From Terebella lapidaria (lineage: Eukaryota > Annelida > Polychaeta > Terebellida > Terebellidae), in contig OX424555.1 of NCBI GenBank assembly GCA_949152475.1, positions 19,052,868-19,116,867 on the forward strand: DNA of 64,000 nt. The letters run 5' to 3'. The notes beneath the pieces were generated by a model. It was not told where the DNA came from. It worked only from the letters and a program-made list of their open reading frames with translations, and made no database searches. A program made the position numbers and the translations under genes. Positions 1-9,149 of this stretch are shown here, piece after piece. Positions within the stretch are counted from its first letter, which is position 1; each line of letters begins with the position of its first letter.

Positions 1-484
1 CATATATGACTTCCCATTTGAAAGTGCCAATTTCTAAGCTCTATCTTCAAGCGTTCTATGAGTACAATCTGCGCAGCTCCCATTATGAAGGAAAAAAGTG
101 CCGAAAATTTTCTAAGTCCAAAATTTTTTTCACAGGGTGAAAAAAAATTTTTGTCTAGAAATGGCCCTGAATGGATAGTAATGCGATTTGGGCCGAAAAA
201 TGTTTTTTTCGTCAACCCGTCGAAAATTCAAAATGGCAACCATACGCAGACCGGCGATTCAAGGGCAACCAAACTTATACACATCACAGAGGTACATAAC
301 TAGAATCTTTTGAAACAAAAATCTCAAATCTGATCAGACAGTTTTCGAGAAAAGACCGACAAGGTGCTAATTTGGACATTTTTCGACCAAAAAATGGCTG
401 TTTTGACCTTTCAAGGTCATCCAAGGTCAAATTCAAGGTCACCACACAAGTCGCCATATATGACTTTCCATTTGAAAGTGCCAA
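1..484 (+). repeat. P134-distal-like repeat block
   Basis: This block belongs to a dispersed family recurring near 34130-34640, 42780-44150, 45560-46210 and 53820-54060. Shared landmarks are GATTCAAGGGCAAC, a phrase ending CTGATCAGACAG, and AAATGGCCGCCA-type stretches. It carries a close inverted pair of nuclear-receptor half sites, TGACCTTTCAAGGTCA, near 408, followed by more AGGTCA. The short open frames in it are not credible genes. No complete ends are visible, and the left side is cut by the window edge. Confidence 0.6.
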
Positions 485-1250
485 TTTCTAGGGCCTGCAC
501 GATTAATGGGTTAACCGCCGACGGCTAGCATTTTTTTAATAACCGCGAATAACCGGCTGTTAAATCTCCAAACGATTAACCGTCAAACACCGGTTAACTG
601 TCTTTTATAACCTTGATCAGTGATCACCAAACTGTCTGCTCATGCTCCTGAGGCATGCTTTTGAGGGCATTTAAACTCGTTAACTTTGAATTTTTGATAG
701 GGGGTCCAGACCCTTCCGGTCTGAGAGTCCGGTCATGTAGCCCATTAAAAATCCGAAAAATTTTACACCCAACCCGAAAGTGAAGCCACAAGTTCAGATT
801 CAACAGTATTAAACAGGAATGATGGCATGTCTGAACCCAGATCCAAGACATTATATTGTATACAGGCACGTCTGATAGTGTTTGTTATTCGCGGTCGAAA
901 CAAATTAGCGTTGGGTCTGGGACCCCATAAGCCCAAGACATGTATCTATATTACATTCTAGGGTTCTCTTGGCTCGGAATTCATTTTGTTTTATGCAGTA
1001 CACTAGGATAAAGTAATGCACATCGCACCATTTTTGTGCCGCGAATACCGCGAATAACCGGCTGTTAAATCTCCAAACGATTAACCGTCAAACACCGGTT
1101 AACTGTCTTTTATAACCTTGATCAGTGATCACCAAACTGTCTGCTCATGCTCCTGAGGCATGCTTTTGAGGGCATTTAAACTCGTTAACTTTGAATTTTT
1201 CACAGATACACAGGCTCGCGGCTTTCTCTCATATTAATATCGAAATTAAC
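485..1250. repeat. Repeat fragment with 153-bp exact direct repeats (possibly hAT-like)
   Basis: Positions 543-695 and 1048-1200 look identical base for base, 505 bp apart. The left part begins TAGGGCCTGCACGATTAA, which recalls hAT-family terminal repeats, and a diverged relative occurs near 35412-35510. The ~350 bp between the repeats shows no recognisable coding. It could be a non-autonomous hAT fragment with an internal duplication, or a small element bounded by short direct repeats. I cannot decide between these. Confidence 0.45.
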
Positions 1251-1584
1251 GAAGTTAAATAGGGGAAATACAAGTTTTCTTAAATGAAACATAAAGACAC
1301 CTACACACACATAGACATATAGCAATCAAAACCATTCGGGGGACGTATTAAGAAGTGAACCCCAAACACTTCGCCTCAGGCTTAACTTCGAATGGTAAGG
1401 ATTGTATATGTGAAAGAATGTGCAATGTCAAGTATAACGCAATCAGAACTGGAAAGAGAACATATATTCAGTAATATGCAAAATATGTACAGTTAATACA
1501 ATTTAGTTCATTGATTTATACATATATGTTGAGGTTATATTTCAATAGTTTCCAAATCTTCAGCAAGAAGTAAAAGATTTCAAA
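1251..1584. other. AT-rich stretch, nothing recognised
   Basis: No open frame, repeat end or RNA gene could be supported here. It lies between the direct-repeat block and the first 134-bp array. Confidence 0.5.
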
Positions 1585-2384
1585 AAATGAGGTCAAAGGT
1601 CAAATTCAAGGTCATCAGAATATTAGGCGTTTATCATTTCCTATATGCCCACAACTGATTCCTAAGCTATAAAGTCGACCATAAGTGAGATATTAGCCAT
1701 TTTGTGTTCTTGACCTTGAAAATGAGGTCAGAGGTCAAATTCAAAGTCACAAGAATATTCAGCATATATCATTTTCTACATGTCCACAAATGATCCCTAA
1801 GCTGTAAAATCGATAATAAGTGAGATATTAATCATTTTGTCCTGTGACCTTGAAAATGAGGTCAAAGGTCAAATTCAAGGTAATGACAATAATCTGCATA
1901 TATCATTTCCTATATGTTCATAATTGATTCCTAAGCTGTAAAGTCGATAAGAAGCGAGATATTAGCCATTTTGCCCTGTGACCTTGAAAATGAGGTCAAA
2001 GGTCAAATTCAAGGTAATGACAATAATCTGCATATATCATTTCCTATATGTCCACAATAGATTCCTAGTCTCTAATCTCAATATTAAATGAGATATAAGG
2101 CTTAATGTGTCCCATTATAAAGCATAGGAGAATTTAACATGGGAAAGTCCCATTTGGGCCGAGTATGGGCCAAAATGGCCCACTTTGAGGAATTCAAGCG
2201 AGACGAAATTTATAGACATCATAGGAGTACATTTATAGACATCATGAGGAGTGTTATGTATCAAAAAGAAAAAAAGTTACTGAACAGATTTTGAGAAAAC
2301 GACCGTCAAAGTCGAAAATTGGCCATTTTTCGACGAAAACGGCCGCCATTTTGAGAAAAATGCGAAAATCAAAAAACTAAAAAA
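1585..2384 (+). repeat. P134 element 1: array (about 4 units) and distal part, split by DIRS copy 1
   Basis: About four units of the 134-135 bp core run to ~2100. Each has the block TGACCTTGA, AGGTCAAAGGTCA and TTCAAGGTCA. The family's distal unique part follows: GGGAAAGTCCCATTTGGGCC near 2140 and GCCGCCATTTTG at 2342-2353. It stops at the run before 2385, where DIRS copy 1 begins, and resumes at 8766. The head is not recognisable. Confidence 0.8.
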
Positions 2385-2431
2385 TTCCCAAATTTTAATT
2401 GTAAATTTGCCGTTTATTGTTATTACTCACC

Positions 2432-2600
2432 TCTAAACTACTACATGCTCCTTTTCGATCCTTTGGATCGTTCTGGATAGAAATTCGCGTACTGAAAGCA
2501 AGGCACGATCGTCTGCCTGCATGACTCGAGCGCTCCTTTTGCCGCCAAAACCGCCGCGCATATGCGCGCGCAGCTGCGCAGAAGCTTCACTTTTCTGTCC
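2432..2600 (+). repeat. Left inverted terminal repeat of DIRS copy 1
   Basis: This 169-bp stretch is the reverse complement of 8575-8743. It holds CGATCCTTTGGATCG and a GCGC-rich palindromic stretch (GCGCATATGCGC, CAGCTGCG). About 47 bp lie outside it at the left end and 22 bp at the right end, so the two termini are unequal, as in DIRS1. Confidence 0.9.
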
Positions 2601-2662
2601 AAAAAACGACAAAAGGAAGCCCCTAGCACACAACTGGCGGGGATGGATGGGAGGGCCTTTAC

Positions 2663-2766
2663 TGTAGTAGTTTAGAGGTGAGTAATAACAATAAACGGCA
2701 AATTTACAATTAAAATTTGGGAAGTTTATTTTATACATCACCAATCTAAACTACTACATGCTCCTT
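2663..2766 (+). repeat. Internal complementary region of DIRS copy 1
   Basis: This 104-bp segment is complementary to the extreme left end (2385-2440) joined directly to the extreme right end (8737-8765). The join reads AAACTTCCC on the other strand. In known DIRS elements such a region templates completion and circularisation of the cDNA. Identical segments occur at 13484-13587 and 58807-58910. Confidence 0.85.
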
Positions 2767-3062
2767 AGAATCAAAGGATAGGCGGTGGAGCAGTAGTGCT
2801 AGAGAGTCATGAAAACAGACGATAGTCTTGATTTCAAGCGAATCGCTAAAATGCTACATTTTCGATATATCTTTAGTAATATAATAAAGATACTCACCTA
2901 GCGGTGCGATCGCTTGCCTCCGACATGCACGAATTTCTTCTTCACCCATCGGTGGAAAACGGAACTCTACTTGAGACCGTAACATAAAGAACTCAAAACA
3001 AACACAAAGTGTTGCTTATATACACGTGCACATTAAAACCAAGACTTTTCTGTCCAGCTGGT

Positions 3063-6000
3063 TCAAACAACAGCTTGCGCTACGACCAGCGGACCCAGTC
3101 TAAATCTGGACGACTGGTCCTGAAGTTCGGCAGCATTGGACAGATAGAACCCGATGAATGTCGTAGAATTAGTCCACATTCCAGCCCTCACGATATATTC
3201 CAACGGAATATTCGACCTGGCCGCCAAAGACATCGAGATGTGTCGGATTTGGTGGGACGATATTTTGTAAGTGACTCGATCGTCAGCACCTGACTCCGCA
3301 TAGACAGTCCTCACTACAACCTTCACCCATCGGGATAGTGTAGCTGTGGAGATATCCGTAGCCCTATTAGGCTGATAGGAAATAAATAACCGCTTGCGAT
3401 CTTTCCTGATCGATCTGGTACGATCGATGTAGATTTTCAGCGCTCTTACCGGGCACAATAGAGCGTCCGGCTCATTCCGTCCTACGTAACCGCCCAGTGA
3501 CGGAATTACGATAGGGGAGAACGCTTTCCCGCCCTCAACCGCAGCACGTGTTTTAGGCATAAAATCACGTACTGGGTATAAGGAAACGGACCCATCCGCG
3601 CCAAATGCGACTCGCGATACGTCGATCGCCGCGACATCTGAACGTCTTCGACCACTTGCTAGCATAACTAGCAAGAAAGTCTTAAGAGTTAACCTCTGCA
3701 AGGAAACTTCCTTGAGAGGCTCCCACGGTGCTTTAGTAAGACAATATAGCACAAAAGCCATGTCCCAATCCGGTAGAGTAGGAACTCCCCGTGGCCTTTG
3801 CGTCCTAAAGGACGCCAAGAGATCAGCAAGGATACGATTATTAGTTAAATCGATCCCCCTAGCACGGAATACAGGGCCCAGCATGGACCTGTATCCCTCG
3901 ATCGTAGTAGGCTTCAAATTAAGCCTATCAAAGAGATAGCAGAGAAAGTCTAGCACTGCATTCAGAGGGGCAGAGAGCGGATCAATGCGCCTTCCGTTAC
4001 ACCAACGTACGAATACTCTCCATTTAGCCTCATACGTTTTAGAGGAGGATCTCCTATTCTTTCTCGCGAGATGTACGGACACCTGCTGAGAAAATCCTGC
4101 CTCCTGGAAGGATCGCTCGATAGCCTCCACACGTGTAATTTGAGCACGTGGACGGAATCGTGAAATATATCCCGCCCCGGTTGCTTCCGCAACCTGTCCT
4201 CGATCGGGAGAACCCGTGGTACATCGATCAGGAGGGACAGTAGCAGCGGGAACCACGCCTGCATTGGCCAGCATGGTGCCACCAACAGAATCTCGCACTG
4301 AGACCTGGCTACTTTGTGCAGCACTTCTGTTAGGAACCGGGTTGGCGGGTACGCATACCCAAACATCCCGTCCCACGACTGAGACATCGCGTCCACAGCC
4401 AGTGCCTCGCTCTCTGGCAGAGGTGAGAAGTAGACCGGGAGCTTGTGATTCCGAGAGGTTGCGAACAGGTCTATGTTCGGTGTCCCGAACGCCTGACAAA
4501 CGCCATGAAACACCCCCGGATGCAAACTCCACTCCGTGCCTATGATCTTGTCCGGTCTCGATGTCCGCTAGGACATTCCTGTGACCCGGTAGGTGCCTCG
4601 CCCTGATAAACAGACGGGACTTGAAGGCAAACCTGATCAGACACTCGGCCTCCAAACAAAGCCGACTCGACCGAGTTCCACCTTGTTTGTTTATGTGCGC
4701 CACTACTGTGCTGTTGTCTGTGAAGACCAGCCACTTCGTCCCTGGGGGACTCTGAGGCCCCCAGATCTCGAACGCACGTCTCACCGCTCGCAGCTCTAGG
4801 ACATTGATGTGCAACGCCCTCTCGCTCGTGTTCCACACAGCAGAGAGTTCGTGCTCGTCCATATGAGCTCCCCAAGCCAATTCTGACGCATCGGTGAAGA
4901 AGGTCCGATCGGGCAGATACTCCGCCAGTGGCATCCCTCGGAAAAGATTCCGATGGTCCCGCCACCAATGCATTGCTTCCCGAGCACGATCGTCCACCGA
5001 TACGACTTGGTCTAGTCGATCGGTGAGGATCCGCCATTGCAACGCTAGACACCATTGAATGGGTCTGAGGAAGCACCTGCCGAACGGCACCTGTTTCTCC
5101 ATCGACGCCAACAGACCGATGATGGACAGAAACTGTCGAGCTGTGATCGACGACTGCGTCAGCGCGACCTCCATCGCCGCAATCGCCTTGAGAACTCTCT
5201 TCCGCGGAGGAAGAGCTACTCCTCGCTCTAGATCGTAATCTACCCCGACATACTCGAACCTCTGTGTCGGGGACAGATGAGACTTCGCCCAATTGGGGAT
5301 CCAGCCAAGGCTGGTCGCCAACCTGAGGACGAACCCGGATTGCTCTATAGCCTGAGACGGGGAGTCGGCTATGATTAACCAATCGTCGATATAATGGTGG
5401 AATTGAATTCCAACCGATCGAAACCTGGCCGCCATCGTCCTTACGATACGGGTGAACACGTAAGGGGCGGTGGCTACTCCAAAAGGAAGTACCCTGAACT
5501 GATACACCGAACCCTCGAAGGCGAACTTGAGGTATCGCCGATCGGCTGGGTGTATGGGCACATGTAAGTACGCGTCCTTGACGTCGATACTGACTGCCCA
5601 CTTCCCTTTGGACAGAGCTTTCTGAACGGAAAGCGCCGACTCCATCTTGAACCTGGGTATGATCAGGAATTTGTTGAGGTTTGACAGATCGAAAACGGGA
5701 CGCCACCCGCCTGTCTTTTTCGGCACTAGGAAGATGAGAGAATAGAATCCTCTCTCGTCCTTGACCACCTCGATCGCACGTTTCTCTAGCAACTGCTGCA
5801 CCTCGTGCTGCAGAAGCTGAAACTTTTCCCGATCGCCGGGCACAGGGAAGAACCACGCTTTGGGTCTGATCGGTGGTTTTCCAGCCTCCCATCTGAAGGT
5901 GAGACCGAACTTCACCCATGCCACGACTGAATTGTCTGACGACGCCAGATCGCTCCAGTTCTGGACGAACTGAGCCAGGCGTCCCCCGACTGGACCAGGT

Positions 6001-6554
6001 TGTGGAAGATCGAATTCCGACAGAACTGAACCTTCCACAGAGCCTACGCTTTCCCGCAACGAGTCACTTCTTAGCAGAAGATTTCCCTTTGCCTTTGAAG
6101 CGTCCACCCCCTTTGCCTCCACGCTTGCCATCCCCCTGGGGAGGGGGAGGCTGCGCCCCCCGAAAGGGCGGCTGCGCAGAAGCGGGTGCATGTGGTGCCT
6201 GAGGTTGGGCAGGCTTCTGACCCTTGGTCTTCTTGCCTGTCCCAGACCCCGCCGACTTCCCAAGCAAAGCCTTGGCCATAGCCTCATCCCGGAGATGTTC
6301 CCGCATGACGGAAATATCCGATCGAGAGAGGTTGGCGTAGGTATAGCCTGAGAAAAGCGGCCTCCCACGTAGCTCAGCGACGTCCGTAGCGGACACGTCA
6401 AGCAGACGGAGATCGGCATCACGCATGGTGAGATCCAATTGTGCGCCCAGGTGCGCACTGTCACGCTCAGCAGCATGGACCACTCCGGCCAAGACGCCGA
6501 GTGCTGCATGAATGTTGGCGCGACTCCCCTCCTCCAGATCCGCCTCGTCCACAA
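3063..6554 (-). CDS. DIRS copy 1 pol-type ORF (RT, RNase H, tyrosine recombinase)
   Basis: This long open frame (1163 codons) overlaps the 3' part of the Gag-like ORF. Reverse transcriptase is shown by DLSNLNKFL, SIDVKDAYLHVPI and the catalytic HHYIDDWL. RNase H is shown by FFTDASE, an INVLEL segment and VFTDNSTVV. A tyrosine recombinase lies in roughly the last 360 residues, with LASGRRRSD, HQIRH (H-x-x-R), AGMW and GFYL supplying the R..HxxR..W..Y set. In the DIRS family these copy RNA to DNA and integrate a circular product by recombination. Treated as a fossil. Relatives lie at about 14-17 kb and 59-62.7 kb. Confidence 0.8.
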   Translation of the reverse strand: MWTRRIWRRGVAPTFMQHSASWPEWSMLLSVTVRTWAHNWISPCVMPISVCLTCPLRTSLSYVGGRFSQAIPTPTSLDRIFPSCGNISGMRLWPRLCLGSRRGLGQARRPRVRSLPNLRHHMHPLLRSRPFGGRSLPLPRGMASVEAKGVDASKAKGNLLLRSDSLRESVGSVEGSVLSEFDLPQPGPVGGRLAQFVQNWSDLASSDNSVVAWVKFGLTFRWEAGKPPIRPKAWFFPVPGDREKFQLLQHEVQQLLEKRAIEVVKDERGFYSLIFLVPKKTGGWRPVFDLSNLNKFLIIPRFKMESALSVQKALSKGKWAVSIDVKDAYLHVPIHPADRRYLKFAFEGSVYQFRVLPFGVATAPYVFTRIVRTMAARFRSVGIQFHHYIDDWLIIADSPSQAIEQSGFVLRLATSLGWIPNWAKSHLSPTQRFEYVGVDYDLERGVALPPRKRVLKAIAAMEVALTQSSITARQFLSIIGLLASMEKQVPFGRCFLRPIQWCLALQWRILTDRLDQVVSVDDRAREAMHWWRDHRNLFRGMPLAEYLPDRTFFTDASELAWGAHMDEHELSAVWNTSERALHINVLELRAVRRAFEIWGPQSPPGTKWLVFTDNSTVVAHINKQGGTRSSRLCLEAECLIRFAFKSRLFIRARHLPGHRNVLADIETGQDHRHGVEFASGGVSWRLSGVRDTEHRPVRNLSESQAPGLLLTSARERGTGCGRDVSVVGRDVWVCVPANPVPNRSAAQSSQVSVRDSVGGTMLANAGVVPAATVPPDRCTTGSPDRGQVAEATGAGYISRFRPRAQITRVEAIERSFQEAGFSQQVSVHLARKNRRSSSKTYEAKWRVFVRWCNGRRIDPLSAPLNAVLDFLCYLFDRLNLKPTTIEGYRSMLGPVFRARGIDLTNNRILADLLASFRTQRPRGVPTLPDWDMAFVLYCLTKAPWEPLKEVSLQRLTLKTFLLVMLASGRRRSDVAAIDVSRVAFGADGSVSLYPVRDFMPKTRAAVEGGKAFSPIVIPSLGGYVGRNEPDALLCPVRALKIYIDRTRSIRKDRKRLFISYQPNRATDISTATLSRWVKVVVRTVYAESGADDRVTYKISSHQIRHISMSLAARSNIPLEYIVRAGMWTNSTTFIGFYLSNAAELQDQSSRFRLGPLVVAQAVV

Positions 6555-8169
6555 ACTCCTGAACCAAAGTGGTCAGGTGATCCGTCAACGAGAGCTGCCC
6601 CATCAACTGATGAGACAGCGTCTGCCAGTGAGAAAGGCGAGCCTTTTTCACATAAGCTGACCAGACCGTACCCTGCTTCCGGGAAAGCAGGTGAAGGTTA
6701 GGGTCTTCGACCGGGACGGAAGTCTGATGTCCACCCTCGGACTCTACAGTCCGATAGGTGTCGATCGACTCAGGTCGAACACGGCTAGTCGGGAATGTCG
6801 ACTCCGTACGAGCCACATCCTTCTTAGCCGTAACTCCCTTGTTGATCTTGTCGAAGGACTTGACCAACGCGGGAGCCACAGGGAGCCGGATCGGCCGACG
6901 AACTGGCGCCGACGCGAACCTACCGGTTCCCCGTGAGGGCCCTGGAGCATCGATCGGCAAGTCCATACGCCTTGCGACCGACTCCAAAGCCCACCGGAAG
7001 TTAGAACCCCCGGCCTGATCGGAAGTCTCATCCTCCGAGGTAGACGACTCCTGATCAGCTTCCACTCGACCCCCCCGATCGTTGGACCTCACAGGTCCGA
7101 TCGAAGACCTCGATGACCCCAAGGGTACATCAAAGGACGGGCGAGGGAATGCCTGCTCAGCGATCGCGCCCGTCCGGCGACTTACATCCGCGTACACAGG
7201 ACTTGAGTGGTCCTGAGGAACGACCCCAGCACCACCCGCCCGATCGTGCCCTGATCGAGGACCAGGAGCACGACCGCCAAGTGAAGACTCCCGATCGCAC
7301 GAACGATCGAGAGCCTCACCCCCAAACAAAGGGAACTCTTCCCCCTCGAACCTCGAGACCGAGGACCCGAATGAGCCATCCAAGATGCTCCGCCGATCGA
7401 AGCCCGAAGCCTGATCGTCGCCCACCGAGAGGTCGGACGAAGCCTGAGCCACATCGAAAATCGATGTGGTCTCAGCACCACGGCGCTTAGAGGAAGCACG
7501 CTTCCTCTTCTTGGAAGGCCCCGGGGAAGAGACGACGGACCCCTCCACCTCGATCGGCCCCGACTGAGGGACGACGAAGGTGGAGTGCGGTTCCTTGGCT
7601 GCTTTCGCCTTGGCAAGAACTGAAACCTTCTTCTTAGAAGATTTCGACTTCTTGCCAGCAGGGGGAGCAAGCTCTCCCTGCGACGAAGGGGCAGCCGAAG
7701 AACCGGCCGGGACTCCCTGTCCAAGCAGGGAAGAGAGGCCCGGCAGGAGGGGACCCTGAAGGGACGATAACGACTGTGCAAAGAAAGATTGCACAGCCGC
7801 GTTGACCATGTCCTGTGTTAGCCCCAGGGGCTGGCTAACACCGGACGCAATCTGTGCCGTCACAGGCGGAGTCTCCACCTCCATGGGCGACTGGCGGACT
7901 TGCGGAGCCGAAGCTTCCGCAAGCCTCAAAGCATCCCGACGAGCCAACGAGGCTTCGGAATACTTTGCAGTCGCCTGCACGAAGGAAGAGGGACGCCAGA
8001 AACGGCACAGATCACACCTCAAATCCTCCATAGATACCGGGCCATGGTCTAAACAGTCGAAACACAAACTGTGTTTCTCCCCTCCTCGGAGGGTATTGAC
8101 CAGACACTTCGGGCATGGACGTTCGTCCATGGCACCGGTACCAAGGGAGGATTGTGAAGTCATGATCAC
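6064..8169 (-). CDS. DIRS copy 1 Gag-like protein
   Basis: 701 codons. The N-terminus has three CxxC pairs (residues 19-22, 36-39 and 52-55), which look like a zinc-binding knuckle. A Ser/Pro/Lys-rich middle contains KKSKSSKKK and KKRKRASSKRR. A helical stretch around residues 490-640 is followed by a Gly/Lys-rich basic tail (GGKGGGRFKGKGK) suited to nucleic-acid binding. Position upstream of RT and the composition match DIRS Gag-like ORF1. The frame is densely peppered with GATC, and most of it sits in CGATCG hexamers. Confidence 0.75.
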   Translation of the reverse strand: MIMTSQSSLGTGAMDERPCPKCLVNTLRGGEKHSLCFDCLDHGPVSMEDLRCDLCRFWRPSSFVQATAKYSEASLARRDALRLAEASAPQVRQSPMEVETPPVTAQIASGVSQPLGLTQDMVNAAVQSFFAQSLSSLQGPLLPGLSSLLGQGVPAGSSAAPSSQGELAPPAGKKSKSSKKKVSVLAKAKAAKEPHSTFVVPQSGPIEVEGSVVSSPGPSKKRKRASSKRRGAETTSIFDVAQASSDLSVGDDQASGFDRRSILDGSFGSSVSRFEGEEFPLFGGEALDRSCDRESSLGGRAPGPRSGHDRAGGAGVVPQDHSSPVYADVSRRTGAIAEQAFPRPSFDVPLGSSRSSIGPVRSNDRGGRVEADQESSTSEDETSDQAGGSNFRWALESVARRMDLPIDAPGPSRGTGRFASAPVRRPIRLPVAPALVKSFDKINKGVTAKKDVARTESTFPTSRVRPESIDTYRTVESEGGHQTSVPVEDPNLHLLSRKQGTVWSAYVKKARLSHWQTLSHQLMGQLSLTDHLTTLVQEFVDEADLEEGSRANIHAALGVLAGVVHAAERDSAHLGAQLDLTMRDADLRLLDVSATDVAELRGRPLFSGYTYANLSRSDISVMREHLRDEAMAKALLGKSAGSGTGKKTKGQKPAQPQAPHAPASAQPPFRGAQPPPPQGDGKRGGKGGGRFKGKGKSSAKK

Positions 8170-8574
8170 GAAAGGGAACTAACCACACACAGTAACAGGG
8201 CGGGCAAAATACGCAAACCTGAGACCGCGCTGAAAAAGAACCCTAAGAGGACTACGAATATATAAACTACAGTATACGTTTACAAAATATATACAGTAGA
8301 AAATTAACGTAGAACTATTGATAGATGTAAACAACAAGTACACTATCAAGTACGACAGATGGACGATAATAGGGTGAACTGGCTATACAAATCGCTGACG
8401 ATCTAGCAAGTAACAAACTATCGACCAATACTTATCCCAATAGACACAAAACGATGTCTATGAACGTGGCAGGTGAAATTCCGTAAGAATATATCGCAAA
8501 AGTCTAGTTTGCAGACTAAATTCTACGAATTCATCGGGAACCAAAATCCAAAGCTGCCAAGCAAAAATGGCGGT

Positions 8575-8743
8575 GGACAGAAAAGTGAAGCTTCTGCGCA
8601 GCTGCGCGCGCATATGCGCGGCGGTTTTGGCGGCAAAAGGAGCGCTCGAGTCATGCAGGCAGACGATCGTGCCTTGCTTTCAGTACGCGAATTTCTATCC
8701 AGAACGATCCAAAGGATCGAAAAGGAGCATGCAGTAGTTTAGA
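8575..8743 (-). repeat. Right inverted terminal repeat of DIRS copy 1
   Basis: Reverse complement of 2432-2600. It forms the 5' end of the element together with 22 unique bases to 8765. The ~400 bp between it and the Gag-like start (8170-8574) is untranslated leader with no other feature seen. Confidence 0.88.
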
Positions 8744-8765
8744 TTGGTGATGTATAAAATAAACT

Positions 8766-8938
8766 ACCTCCTTTTTGAATTATTTTTAAGCATTTTTGTG
8801 CAAAATTTCAGAAAAATCCGATCGTAAACTTTAAGATAAAATTGTTTACGGACGACGGACGACGGACGGACGGACGGACGGACGACGGACGCAACGCCAT
8901 GGCAATAGGTTATCGGACCATAGGTCCGGTAACCTAAA
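8766..8938 (+). repeat. Rest of P134 element 1: (ACGG)n tract and terminal hairpin
   Basis: This continues the distal part cut at 2384: ACCTCC, then GCATTTTTGTGCAAAATTTC, then an (ACGG)n-like tract at about 8848-8895. It ends in the palindrome TAGGTTATCGGACC-ATA-GGTCCGGTAACCTA at 8906-8936. The final arm GTCCGGTAACCT is the inverse of the family's head motif AGGTTACCGGAC. Confidence 0.85.
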
Positions 8939-9093
8939 AATTCTGCAAAAACCATAGAGTCATACTATCCATAATTTCATTTTCAATCAATATTAAAGCA
9001 ATTGCCTTCGAAACCAGTCAATATTTCTTGGAAACTAGATTTCCTATTGAAGATGCTAAATTAACTGAATGAGATGTACTCACATCAAATGTA

Positions 9094-9149
9094 ACTAGAC
9101 GTCAAGGCCTAAAGGCCTTGGAGGCATTTCAGGGTGAAGCATGAAAAAA
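9094..9149 (+). repeat. Isolated head fragment of a P147 element
   Basis: Begins ACTAGACGTCAAGGCC, with the hairpin AAGGCCTAAAGGCCTT, then GGAGGCATTTCAGG. It lies directly before a second, near-identical head at 9150, so the head is duplicated in tandem. Confidence 0.65.

Larger units (their letters stand above)
2385..8765 (-). mobile_element. DIRS-type tyrosine-recombinase retrotransposon, copy 1
   Basis: The element is about 6.4 kb, read on the minus strand. From its 5' end at 8765 the parts are a right inverted terminal repeat, a Gag-like ORF, an RT-RNase H region (about 4600-5900), a methylase-like region, a tyrosine recombinase (about 3060-4000), an internal complementary region and a left inverted terminal repeat. 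There is no LTR and no aspartic protease or DDE integrase, as expected for DIRS. It looks nearly whole, with about one break by eye. It is within roughly 1-2 percent of copies 2 and 3, and its two 169-bp terminal repeats differ at about one base, so it is young. No target duplication is seen. It interrupts P134 element 1. Confidence 0.9.

Noticed and set aside
543-1200. A short LTR element bounded by the 153-bp repeats
   Set aside because: There is no primer-binding site, polypurine tract or coding between the repeats, and the repeat ends lack the usual TG..CA form. Kept as an unexplained direct repeat.
2433-2744. 103-codon minus-strand frame in the DIRS left end (also at 13254 and 58577)
   Set aside because: It spans the inverted terminal repeat and internal complementary region, which explain the sequence. 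Its conservation is structural, not protein-like.
7113-8182. Plus-strand open frames over the DIRS Gag-like region
   Set aside because: They are shadows of the minus-strand ORF in GC-rich DNA and recur in all copies at the same places. No domain is recognisable.
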